The notes under the pieces: generated by a model
Databases searched by the model: none
What the model saw: the letters and a program-made list of their open reading frames with translations, nothing else
What the model was told of the DNA's origin: nothing
Shown here: positions 39,955 to 64,000 of the stretch, piece by piece
Layout of the letters: each line of letters begins with the position of its first letter
How positions within the stretch are numbered: position 1 is the first letter of the stretch
NCBI GenBank assembly: GCA_017562135.1
Contig: QEYB01001046.1
Coordinates: 3,410,001 to 3,474,000, forward strand
Length of the DNA: 64,000 nt
DNA from: Dipylidium caninum
Taxonomy: Eukaryota > Platyhelminthes > Cestoda > Cyclophyllidea > Dipylidiidae
Direction: 5' to 3'
Translations under genes and position numbers: made by a program

Positions 39955-41423
39955 CCGTTGGCAGGGCAAGATCCAGCCGGTGGATGAGGATAGAGATCAT
40001 GAAACAAAGAGTTTCTTCAATGTTCTGCAATGCAGAGATTCCACTACTAGAGACATTTACATCCAATTGGACAGCAAGCTATATCATCATAGGCACTTAA
40101 CCTCTGAGAAGCTGTAGGTTTTTACGTTATTAACTCATTTCTTCAAATGTTTCGTAGGCGTAAAGACAATTGGTAGCCAGTTTCTTGAGATGCAAATGAC
40201 TTTATGCACAATACTGCGTAAGGGGCACAGCTTGCTGACAAAAAAACTGACGTATGAGGCACCAGGTAAAGGGAAGGTCTCAGATCGAGTAGATAATATT
40301 CAATAGAGGAAGCATCCTGAACGCTTCGGAGAACTTGGCCCCTGAAGGAAGTATTCTTAGTTAGTACGAAGACGTGCACGTCAAGTCAGGAGAGCAAAAT
40401 GTGTTTTAAGTTGGATTAGTTCATGCAAAAATGTAGATTGTAGAATTTATCAACCAGATTGCAAGGGACGATATGAAACTCTCTACCGGACCAATTCGTG
40501 AAAGTGGGGAGCTGGCCTAGGACCACCTTACCAGTGACGACTTAAAGTAATCCGGGTAGGGAAGAATTGTCCATTGGCCGAGTGTTTAGTAAGGGCAAAC
40601 GCTGGAGGAGAATATGCTGTTTAAAGAGTTTTTTCTCCGAACACACTGCGTTGCATAGCAGCCAGGCTGTAACGCTACCAAAGTACGTACGCCAGACGTT
40701 GGAAGTCTTCCCTGAACAGTAGGCCTTCAATTGAGGACTTATTTTATGTTCTCAAGTGACTGATTAGTGTTCTAATTCGGAAAGAATGATAGTCTCTTCT
40801 CAGATAACGCATCCGCATGCACTAAGGCACTCCATTGGACAAGAGTTAGCTTGCGATAATCGCGGCAACAAATTGTCCCTGCTCCAAGTCTACTCCGATG
40901 TGAAGTCACGCAGTGAGTGAGGAGAGGCTGCGTACTCTACTAGAAAACAGTCCTATTCCATCTCCGAATCTGCGAGGTGGTATAGATAAAATTTATGGAG
41001 GGTTGGCTAGACTGAATTGATGGAGACACCAGGTGCAAATCCGAAAGGGCCAGAATGAAAAATAGCATTTGCCTGCTGGAACTCGTTTGCGCCATGTTTA
41101 AAGATGCAACTTTGGGTAATGAAACGGTTTAACTTTCAGTATACTTTTACGCTGATCATTCGGACGTTTGGTGACGAGTGTACACTTTATTTCTGAACTT
41201 TGCCTTCACTAAGGCAAAGTGCAGGAAATGGGCCTTGTTAAGAACGACCCACTGTCTATTGAATAAGGGTGGTTCGCGTCTCCAACCTTGACGGAACGAG
41301 ATTCAAGTTGTTAATTAACTTTTAACCTGTGAGTATTTTTGGAATTTAAAGCAATTAATATTAGTATGGGGGATGCCACTTGTTTGTCATCTTGTTACTT
41401 GTTTTCGATCGACTTCCGCGTAT
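39955..41423 (+). repeat. Dispersed repeat of about 1.47 kb, copy 2 (upstream of dynamin)
   Basis: Second copy of the repeat at 31464-32922, in the same orientation and roughly 90% alike by eye, with scattered one- to four-base indels. It fills most of the gap between Pumilio and dynamin and ends 155 nt before the dynamin start codon, so the dynamin promoter is probably within or at the edge of it. No coding frame is shared by the two copies. Confidence 0.9.
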
Positions 41424-41578
41424 ACTTTGGTCATTTGTGCGTATAGACGTTTTCAGCTCCTATAATATATTGTTCAACGAACGATGTTCCGCGAGGCCTT
41501 TATCCTTGCATTTTTGTTTAAAATTTTCTCCATTAATGGACTCAGCCGCAATTTGGCCGAAAGCGGCGACTCTGTGAA

Positions 41579-51915
<10,337 letters not shown>

Positions 51916-54107
51916 GCGATGCATCATTGGAGTTTAGAGAGTACACTACTTTGTGAAGGGAAGAGAACGACTATCTTCTTCTCTTTTATGCAAATCCTAT
52001 AAATTCCATCGTGATAACGGATTTCGGAATTCTCAATTTGTGACAATCTTTTTACACTACATACGCCTCCCATCTGATGCGTAGTTTCGTCCTCCTTTAT
52101 GCATTTGAATTGCACACGGTACCGTGTAGTCTCATCCTTTCACCGTACCCCCTTATCTCATTTTCCATCTCTTACTACACTGACTAACGCCTCCAGGTTC
52201 TGTCCTTAATGAGGTTGTGTTGTCATTCCTCTTCCTCTCAATGTTGTTTATTAAATATACATCTTTCCGTCAAAGTGGTTGTATATGTATTGGCAGTGAA
52301 CCGTGAGGTTGTGGAAGAAATAGCCTTCATAAGGAGATCGCTGTTTTCTACTTGACTGACTTGGTAAAACTCTCCAATGCTTTGACGAGAATTTTGTCTG
52401 TGAATGAAATTATTAAGTTTCAGTGAAACAGACACGAAGGGCATTCCGGACATCAAAAGACATTGTGCATGGATGACAGTTCTTTGCTATTACACGTCGA
52501 AGCCACTGGAATTTGAACGCTCTGGAAGTCATTTGAACCGGTAATAAAGGTGTACCTTGAAGTAAATAGATAATCAGGTTGAATCACCACTGTAACAGTC
52601 AAGGTTTGCCTAACTTTACGTCGCATCAAAGCCACATCGAATAGAGTTAGGTTTAATACAAAATTCAAGCTTTATTCACTGAAATGCGTTAAACCCTCCG
52701 TTTAAACCAGTGACCTCCTACTTTAAGTAACTAATTGTCTCGCGACGGTGCCGATATTGTATTTTCAAAGTGTGTTCTCGGGTGTGGTACGGTAACTACG
52801 AATTTCAATTAAGGCTCAAATATTGTCGTCTCATTTGTAAGTATTTAGTCAGTACACTTACTAATAATTGTTGCCTTTATAAATGGCTGGTGCGCATCGG
52901 GATGACCTGTGGAGTACGCATACTAGGGAAACGTTTCTTCCACTGTTATCCTTAGAGGAAAGGCTCGAGACACACGACTCGTGGTGAAGATTTCGAATAG
53001 GTGAGAATTTCACTCATATATAGTTCACAGCATTCTGAGTCCTTTTGAAATCGTTCTAAAATGTCGATAATGTCGTCTCGCGATGCTATAACTTTTGAAC
53101 ATAGGATCATATTTAGTAACTATTGCTCAATTCTCGAAAGTATTTATGGAACGTAACATTCGATAAATCTACAGAATCATGATGTGGACACTTGTAAACT
53201 TTCGCGATCCTGACTTACCGTTTTGTGATTCTTAACGCCAAAACCCTATGGTACTGGCTTCCTACCCTTGTCCAAGCAGCCGACTCGTTAAAAGCGGACC
53301 TTGGAGTTAACATGTTTGTTCAGGAAATGGATATGAAAGTTTCTGTAAGATGTTTTGTTACTGAATCAGTTTTAACAGGCTACCGTAGAGCAGGATCACT
53401 AGTTTCATGTGCGCCGTAAAGAGGAGGAACTTCGAGCTCATTTACCAGATCACTGTCCATTTATTCACTCACCATGCTAACCTTCATATGCATTTAATAA
53501 TGGAAATCCGGATTTAGAATTCAAAATTAAACTCGTTCTTATGCTTAAGTACTCACTGTCGCCATAGGCAAAACATCCATTTAAGAGGTAATAAATTGGG
53601 TGATTGAGGAAAAATTGTGAAAGTATATCGTAATATAGATGCCGCATTCCTGGCTCTCATTTAGAGACTATGATTGGATGCAGTTATGAGATAAAGTGAA
53701 ATTCCTCGGATTTACTCACAAGTTTGTGGAATAAAAGCCTGTCTTGCGAGGCGGGGGTATGGCATTTGAAAGAGACCATTTCGACCTAGCACTACCCTTT
53801 GCGGTGTTTAAGGCACAACCATGGCAACAAAACCCAAGGTTTTGTATAATTACATAATTGGATGCAGATCAACTATGCTGAGGAGGAATTAAAGGCAGTA
53901 TAAATTCGCATAGCCTGACTTCAACGCAAAATAAAACCGTTTTCAGAACGCTAACTCTAAATAAACTATGATGTCATTTAAAAATGTTTGTTGCTCGAAG
54001 CCATTTAGTGATAGAATTGCTCAGCATCTATTGAGGAGAGCATAGTTGAATGAGGCGAGGCTTGTTTTAATGGCTGCTAGCGCTTCGGTTGGGTTTCGCG
54101 TGTCGGT
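51916..54107. other. Dynamin 3' UTR and intergenic DNA before RPS6
   Basis: No gene is supported here. An AATAAA at 52543-52548 could end the long dynamin transcript. Two adjacent minus-strand frames (52238-52456 and 52453-52668) look protein-like but lack family motifs and convincing splice links. The last few hundred bases must contain the RPS6 promoter; no TATA box stands out. Confidence 0.5.
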
Positions 54108-55002
54108 ATGAAGGTGCGTGTTTCCTGCATGCTCGAGTATCATTTTGTTGACACACTTCTTATGCGGGTCACAAGGCCTAGTTGCGCTAATGTATTATAT
54201 GTCTGTACTAATGTGTAAGGTGTTCAATGATATAGGTCAATATTGCGTTTCCTGCCAATGGCACACAAAAGTGTCTGGAAATTGATGATGACCACAAGTT
54301 GCGTCCATTTTACGATAAGAGAATGGCAACTGAAATGCCTGTAGACTTCCTCGGAGACGAATGGAAGGGATACGTCGTGAAAATTACCGGTGGCAACGAC
54401 AAACAGGGCTTCCCGATGAAGCAGGGCGTGCTCACCAACGGTCGTGTTCGACTGCTCCTTTCCAAGGGCAAGTGTTACAATCCTCGGCGAAAGGGTACTA
54501 GGAAGAGGAAAAGCGTTCGAGGCTGCATTGTTGATAGTAACTTGAGCGCTCTCAATCTCATCATCATCCGTAAGGGTCTTGGTGATATTCCCGGTCTCAC
54601 TGACGTAAGCGTGCCAAGACGTCTAGGGCCTAAGCGTGCGTCAAAGATCAGAAAGCTTTTTAACTTGTCCAAGGAAGATGATGTGCGGCAGTTTGTCGTT
54701 CGGAAACCTCTACCAGAAAAAGAAGGTAAGTAGACTCCTATTTCATACATTTCTCTTCATTTTTTTATCTAGGCAAGAAACCACGCAGTAAGGCACCCAA
54801 GATCCAGCGACTTATCACCCCTATTCGCCTCCAAAGAAAGCGAAGACACAGGGCCTTGAAAAAGAAGCGTATTGCCGTTCGCAAAGAGTTGGAGACCGAG
54901 TATGCTAAGATAATTGCCGTTCGGCGCAAGCAGGCAAGAGACGAGAGGCGACGTTCACGAAGTCGTTCACTTCGCGAATCCAAAGCCACTTCTGAGGAAT
55001 AG
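54108..55002 (+). CDS. RPS6: 40S ribosomal protein S6, three exons
   Basis: Structural protein of the small cytosolic ribosomal subunit and the classic target of S6 kinase downstream of TOR. Exons: 54108-54113 (only ATG AAG), 54236-54725, 54773-55002; 726 nt, 241 aa, close to the usual ~249. Family landmarks in order: [86 protein letters not shown] and [11 protein letters not shown], then a basic helix. The C-terminus is [18 protein letters not shown], which keeps the basic-plus-serine pattern that S6 kinases phosphorylate, although the spacing differs from vertebrate RRLSSLRAS. The second intron is 47 nt. METTL15 follows on the same strand about 0.3 kb downstream. Confidence 0.97.
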
Positions 55003-55006
55003 TTCT

Positions 55007-55012
55007 AATAAA
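55007..55012 (+). terminator. Poly(A) signal of RPS6
   Basis: AATAAA begins four bases after the RPS6 stop codon, giving a very short 3' UTR, as is usual for ribosomal protein genes. The next splice acceptor, that of METTL15, ends 270 nt further on. Confidence 0.75.
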
Positions 55013-55249
55013 TTTTTTTGGTGCATATTCGTTTTGGTTGTATTTGGGCTTGGTGGGTTTTCTGTTGTACTTGCGTGTCGGTAACTCCTGGTTAGATGTA
55101 CTTATCTCTTCAGGGTGATTGTTCTAGTTAAGGATGTTAACCTAGACTTCGTTTCGTCTTTTCTGACGTGTTTCTAGTTTTGGACTGCGGTGGTTTGATT
55201 CCTGAGCAGTCCTGTGGGTGGTGTAGCAGTTCAAGCTTCTGCAGTCCGA

Positions 55250-55282
55250 TTCTGTTTAATTTTTTTGTTTGGTTTTTGACAG
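55250..55282 (+). promoter_or_regulatory. Strong acceptor before METTL15, candidate trans-splice site
   Basis: A T-rich tract of about 30 nt ends in ttttgacag at 55282. The sequence after it is open in the METTL15 frame from its first base (GCA TTG AAG...) but has no ATG until 55349, while a TGA lies in frame just upstream at 55277. No upstream exon with an ATG and a phase-0 donor was found between RPS6 and this point. Flatworm spliced leaders typically end in AUG and could provide the start. Confidence 0.5.
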
Positions 55283-55348
55283 GCATTGAAGGGATTGGCG
55301 CCTAAATTACTCAAGTGCGGTTTTCGAGCCTCTTCCACGACTTCTTCG

Positions 55349-59172
<3,824 letters not shown>

Positions 59173-60867
59173 AATGTCCCGCTCTTTTTTGTGAAGCTTG
59201 AGTGCCCCTTAAGAACTCGTCTGCCTCCTGCATGCATCACGACAAACGGCTTTATGTACGCAAAAATACCTATTTATCCTCCTTTCTTGTTTTCCATGAT
59301 AATCGTTGAGGCAGCACAGAATATATCAAGTCACCTTAAATGCATTGTAAAAGTTATTATTTCCATTTGATTGCAATGGATTCACAGAAGGTCTTAGAAT
59401 CACTGTGTGCTTGGGCCGATAGGAGATAGAAAGTTGGCGCAGGAACTGAAATCTATTGCATCCTTGTGCCATTGGCTCTTTCGAAGAATACAGGAATGGA
59501 AAAGATGGCCGTGCATGAGGAAGTGGATGTATACGCAAATGCAATCCCTTGGGCAAATTACCGACGTAAATGTAGTTTAGTCTGCTGCGATTCGTCACAC
59601 GTATGTGCGATGGCTTGTTTGGGGAGTTTACCGACGACACTTGATGAAAATCACAGAAGCATTTTTGAAGTTCCTTTGGCGGTCTAAAACTTTAGGGTTG
59701 GTTATTCGACCGCATCACTGCTGCCGACTTCAGTGCGAATTGCCTGTCAACGACATAATCAGGGGGAGGCGAAGAATTAACACCGACACGAAACTGTTAC
59801 TGATTAGCGCTCCACCATGAGCATCAACTTTACGGCTTGGCATATTTGAGGCAAACGCTTGTCACCCTAACCGCTATTTGGACACGACAGTAACGACTGA
59901 AGCACGATGCCATCTCACCTGCACATAGCCACGAGAAGTCACGAAGCTGTCACCCTAATCCAACCAGATAGACCGACAGAGACGGCAGGCGTTGTGGTGC
60001 GCCTCCTTGGGCAACGCTCGCGCGTCACTAGCGCACCCATGCCTGCAGGAAACTTTGAAACTTGGGCCGAAGAACATCGACGAGTGCAAGAGCAAAGCAG
60101 GTGGACAACCGCAATTTTCGTCAGTGAATGGCAACCAAGAGTTAAATCCACAAAGCAAGGATAACTGCAGCGTGCACAGGCGCTGAAGGTAGTGGGCCCC
60201 GAACTTACGCCCTGAGGAGAGCTCAAGTGACCCCGTAAGTACGCGAGCAAAGGAACCCCTTGCCGCACAACGGAAACCGTCACTGGAGGCAAACCGCTCC
60301 CATTAACTCACGGTGAAGTGGATACCTTGCCCACACAAATGACAGTTGCTATCATTGACGAACTACCCTTACTCGTATCTGTGCGCATTATAGTACATCA
60401 AAAAACTATTAGCTCACAGGAAAGCTTGCATGCTAAGAACTACGTCGGGACCTACGCTCCCAAGGTAAGGGCGACCGGCGAGGACATTTTGAGGGTTAGC
60501 GGCGAAGGCAGCAGCCCATTCTATAAACGAAAAAATTGTGCACGTAAAGGAAAAGCCCACACGCTGAAACCATGTTTGGCCTCCAAAATGTCATCCCTGT
60601 AGCTAGAGATGGACAATCCTTACATGGAAACAAGCGCAAATTCCACATTCGTCTCTACAACCCACAAAACATGACTTCCATCTGCGCTCCAAAGGCTCGT
60701 CAAGACGATAGAAGTGGTATTTTATAATAATAACGACCGGTCGCGTGCTAATGACAAGGATTCCCGAACGACGTCCGCATCGGAAAAGTGGAAACTGACA
60801 AAATTTCTGTCTCTATGTTATCACTGTCCACCTTTGTAATAAAAATGAAGGGCAAGACTTCCATAGT
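59173..60867. other. Intergenic DNA between METTL15 and PSMA6
   Basis: Convergent gap holding the 3' ends of METTL15 (plus) and PSMA6 (minus). Open frames on both strands are short and without motifs, and no clear AATAAA was found for either gene. The part from about 59880 to 60650 is less AT-rich than its surroundings, but I recognise no element in it. Confidence 0.6.
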
Positions 60868-61835
60868 TTAATCCTTTTCTGCCATTCGTGTCAGATGCGA
60901 ATCAATTTCTTCAACAGTTAACGATCTAAAATTGGAAATTAATTTGGTACTAGCAGAAAGGATAAAAATATAAGGTTAAGCAGGAAATTACCTGAAAACA
61001 GTGTCATTTTTTGAAACAACGCCGATCTCAAGCTCCGACGACTTAAATTCAAGGGCTAGGACATGAGAAAGGCAACTGATTGCAGCTTCGATGGCATCGT
61101 CCAAATTGTATTTATCCTGGTTTCTTAACTATGACAAAACGGTAGAATTTCGCAATCAAAGTTCTTATAACCAATCATAAGCAAGGCAAGACAAGGCACA
61201 ATTGTTAGATGTTCAAACGATACTTTTTTCTCCAGGTAGTTTTTAGCCTCCATCTGTTTCGTGCCGACGGCCGCAGCTCGATGACCCGAAACAAAGCCGC
61301 TGGGATCAGTCTTATACAGCTGTGCACAGTCAAGTTCTGCATCGTAGGAAATAGCCATCATGGAGCAGCCGAGAGGACGCATTTCAGCAGACTGGGTGTA
61401 GACTTGATTAATTTCACCTATTCTCCTCAAGAGAATATCACACGGCATTTCATAACTACATATTACTTTAAAGAAAGGTCTAACCCGAATTTGTACTTAA
61501 AATTAGCGGCCTCATATCTGGCACGTTGGACTTGGGACCTGCAGTCTGGCATCATACCGGTCATGATGCAACCAGTGTGTGGGGTTAAAGAGAAAAGGCG
61601 CGAAACGGAAGCCCGATCGATTAATTTATCAGGTAATTTGCATTGGCAAGCGACAACAGCACATTTATCACCGCGAATGCCGACAGACGTTAAACCATCT
61701 AGACTGATGGCTTTGAAGGTGTATTCTGACATATAAAGAAACTTAAAGGCTTTGCATACCAACTTGGAAGAGTCTACCCTCGGGGGAAAATATGGTCATA
61801 TACTGATCAAAACCGCTGGTACTGGCGGATGCCAT
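60868..61835 (-). CDS. PSMA6: 20S proteasome subunit alpha type 6, five exons
   Basis: Structural alpha-ring subunit of the 20S proteasome, which helps gate substrate entry; it has no catalytic threonine. Exons in transcript order: 61835-61760, 61725-61485, 61455-61224, 61116-60992, 60925-60868; 732 nt, 243 aa (usual length ~246). Landmarks: [19 protein letters not shown] at the N-terminus (proteasome alpha signature), [34 protein letters not shown] then [51 protein letters not shown], the ELEIGVV strand, and a C-terminal [14 protein letters not shown]. The paralogue is set by [13 protein letters not shown] and [13 protein letters not shown]. Introns 1 and 2 are only 34 and 29 nt. The start ATG at 61835 leaves a short N-terminal tail ([10 protein letters not shown]) before the signature, as expected. 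Confidence 0.96.
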
Positions 61836-63219
61836 AGCCTTGGATGACGAACAGGGAACGGTCAAACTGACGACGTCCACGACAGTTGCTTCAAACAAAT
61901 TTCGGCAGAGTATTAAAAGCTCATTAACGGTACAGGAGCTAGTGTTCTCCCATTTGGATTACTCGGCGATAATGTATACCGCTACGAGTTAACGTCAAGA
62001 TCAGCATAAAAATGCAGTGTGACTTTTCTTATACCTCGCGGTTACCGGGTTCCCCGAGGATTATAGGTTCTTCGAAGAGCCATGTTACGATAAATAAGCA
62101 TGAATCTGAAATGACAACATGGGCATTAAAAATAATTTTTCGAATTTACTCAATTGGACTGTGGAAAGCAATAATTAAAATAAATTTTTTGCGAAGACGT
62201 ATTTAATAGATTTAAAACTCCTTTCAAGAGGACACAGTCAAACGTCTATATGGAACAGAACGGCTTGTATTTACGGCCAGCACAGGAAGATTTTTGATTC
62301 TCACAGAAATTTAGACAAGGTAATAAGCCACAGGTGCAAAATCTCACCGAATGGAGCCAGAGGGGCTTGAAATAGTCATAATCAAATACGTAGGTCTCAG
62401 TAAACCGTGACTCAAAATATTTCATTGAAGACATTATAAACGAATGTATACTTGACATTGCGAAAATAACTGCTATTTGCAACATTTCTCGCGTTGATTA
62501 ATAATCGCATCATATACGGAACGAAAATTTTTCGTATATTCCTAGACATTGATTCCAAGACTTTTTGGATATTTTGCCGTTAGTTTTGACATTAATTTGG
62601 CGAATATTTGACTCCTTTAACATAGAGGCCAATTAATGTTTAATGGCACATAGCATATATAGTGAACCCGCATATAGAGTATTAACCCTAAAGAGAAATT
62701 TTGCGGCTAACGTTGGAGCGGCGATAGTAGCACGTAGTGCCACTTGCGGAAAAAACTTTATGCCCACTGACTGTCACATTGCTGAATACAGTGAAGAGAA
62801 TTTTTTCTTCTTCATTAAATTACTAGATATTTCTTAGTATGCGATGGAACATCAACAGGCTATAGATTACAAACGGTTCGCCATGAATCTCTGTTACTCA
62901 CAACCGATTATCAGGGCGGTTTTTGCTAAGCATAATAAAATCTTACTTGATTAGGAGACCTCTGCACCTTACAAAAAATTTTAGGCAAATGCGTGTTGTA
63001 AATACGCTGCGCTGTTAAAGTTCGAACAGTATTAACTAAGAAAAAAAACTAATCTTTACTGCTGACTTTAAAATTTATTCCTCCTGGAATTTTTTAAAAA
63101 GTGTTAAATTAACCTTATCATTTGTTTTATGCAACCCCGCTCCGTTTCGTTCTTCGTGGATAACGACTTCTCGAGGTTGTGTCTGGCTTTGCGGTTCTCG
63201 CTTTCCGGATCTTTTATCA
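61836..63219. other. Divergent intergenic region between PSMA6 and the SAMHD1-like gene
   Basis: Head-to-head spacer of about 1.4 kb, AT-rich in its right half, expected to hold both promoters. No TATA box or known element is clear. Short open frames (for example 62012-62206 plus and 62246-62485 minus) show no family motif. Confidence 0.6.
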
Positions 63220-63667
63220 ATGTCTAAATCAGAGGTTGAGAAACGTAAGGTGCGATATTGCGTCGAAATTTGTTTTACGTATGGTCGCGGTTTCGCTTCG
63301 CTGCGCCCTACCCCTTCGCACAGAGTGTATTTGTCTAATCGATGCTCTTTCTTTGAATTCGTTCCTCAATACATCGTTTTGCAGATTTTTCAAGATTCCG
63401 TCCATGGCATCATAGAAGTTGGACCTATCATGATGCGTATTGTTGACACGCCAGAATTCCAACGACTCAGACGCCTTCACCAACTCGGGCTTGTTAATTA
63501 CGTTTATCCTAACTGCACACACACTCGATTTGAACACAGTCTTGGAACTTATCATTTGGCTAGGCGTCTACTAGATTCAATGCAAACTGATCCGGACTGT
63601 GATACTGTTCATTTGAGCGATGGCGAATGTTTGAGTGTTATGGTTGCAGCTCTGTGTCACGACCTAG
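63220..63667 (+). CDS. SAMHD1: SAMHD1-like HD-domain dNTP triphosphohydrolase, first two exons (partial)
   Basis: SAMHD1 hydrolyses dNTPs to nucleosides and triphosphate and keeps dNTP pools low. Exons 63220-63249 and 63385-63667 encode 104 complete residues plus one base; the gene continues past the window. Visible: FQDSVHGIIEVGP (family start of the HD region), IVDTPEFQRLRRLHQLG, PNCTHTRFEHSLGTYHLA with the metal-ligand His61, and VAALCHDLG with His102-Asp103, the HD pair. The exon ends at cctag|GTATGA. Human SAMHD1 carries about 110 residues including a SAM domain before this region; here only 10 precede it, so no SAM domain is encoded from this start. Intron 1 (63250-63384, 135 nt) is a multiple of three with no in-frame stop, so its retention would add 45 residues. 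An upstream exon cannot be excluded. Confidence 0.9.
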
Positions 63668-64000
63668 GTATGAGTATATTTTTTAAAGTAGCTACGTATA
63701 TGTTTGACACATCATCGAAAAACAGGATTTCATAGGCACTGCGTATATATTTTTTAACTAAATCGAATGCTAATGCAATTTCTTCATCTTTCCTGCATAT
63801 TATAACGTGCGTTTTTGCACATTATAATACCAATTCTTTCTAGTTTTTTATCAATAATCCTATAATTACACTCTAATCCTTATTTTCTTATTAGTTACGA
63901 ATGTGATGGGCGAATGTGAACTGTGCTTTTGTTCTACTTGTCTTTCGTCTTACTAGGATTGATTTTGGCCATTAATAAATGTGCATTTACTTGTGTGGTT
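63668..64000 (+). other. Intron 2 of the SAMHD1-like gene, open at window end
   Basis: AT-rich sequence after the donor at 63668. No convincing acceptor followed by HD-domain coding sequence is seen before the window ends. Confidence 0.6.

Noticed and set aside
31464..41423. The two repeat copies as the long terminal repeats of one retroelement
   Set aside because: The 7 kb between them is filled by the intact Pumilio gene with normal introns, and no reverse transcriptase or integrase is present.
52238..52668. Two adjacent minus-strand frames that might be exons of one gene
   Set aside because: The peptides look protein-like, but there is no family motif, the frames overlap by a few bases instead of being joined by an intron, and no flanking exons were found.
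61209..61736. Plus-strand frame of 175 codons
   Set aside because: It is the antisense shadow of PSMA6 exons 2 and 3, which are fixed by strong protein motifs on the minus strand.

Overview
This is animal nuclear DNA. Genes are split by GT-AG introns and are spread over both strands. Several introns are only 29-38 nt long, and the gene set (dynamin, Pumilio, proteasome alpha, RPS6) is metazoan. Very short introns, moderate GC and one gene that seems to need a spliced leader for its start codon suggest a flatworm, most likely a tapeworm (Cestoda). That placement is inference; no species can be named from the sequence alone.

Layout. From 1 to about 27 kb the window is gene-poor. It holds one large 5' coding exon of a protocadherin-type cadherin on the minus strand (4252-6306), whose remaining exons must lie left of the window. 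A stretch of about 20.7 kb follows in which no gene is supported. From 27 kb on the DNA is more AT-rich and gene-dense: an RluA-family pseudouridine synthase like RPUSD4 (minus, 27025-29667), Pumilio (plus, 33579-39437), dynamin (plus, 41579-51915), ribosomal protein S6 (plus, 54108-55002), the mitochondrial 12S rRNA methyltransferase METTL15/MraW (plus, 55349-59172), proteasome subunit alpha type 6 (minus, 60868-61835), and the first two exons of a SAMHD1-like HD-domain dNTPase (plus, from 63220, cut by the window end).

Two direct copies of a repeat of about 1.46 kb (31464-32922 and 39955-41423) sit immediately 5' of Pumilio and of dynamin, so the likely promoter region of each gene is next to or inside repeat DNA. 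RPS6 and METTL15 are close tandem neighbours, about 270 nt from poly(A) signal to splice acceptor, and METTL15 has an open, start-less 5' exon. This fits a trans-spliced two-gene transcript in which the flatworm spliced leader supplies the AUG.

Functions. The genes are mostly housekeeping: cytosolic translation and TOR/S6K signalling (RPS6), mitochondrial rRNA modification (METTL15 and the RPUSD4-like enzyme), protein turnover (PSMA6), membrane fission (dynamin), mRNA repression and stem-cell control (Pumilio), cell adhesion (protocadherin) and nucleotide control (SAMHD1-like). Exon borders were built by hand from splice consensus, reading phase and family knowledge. All coding totals are whole codons, but no transcript data were available.
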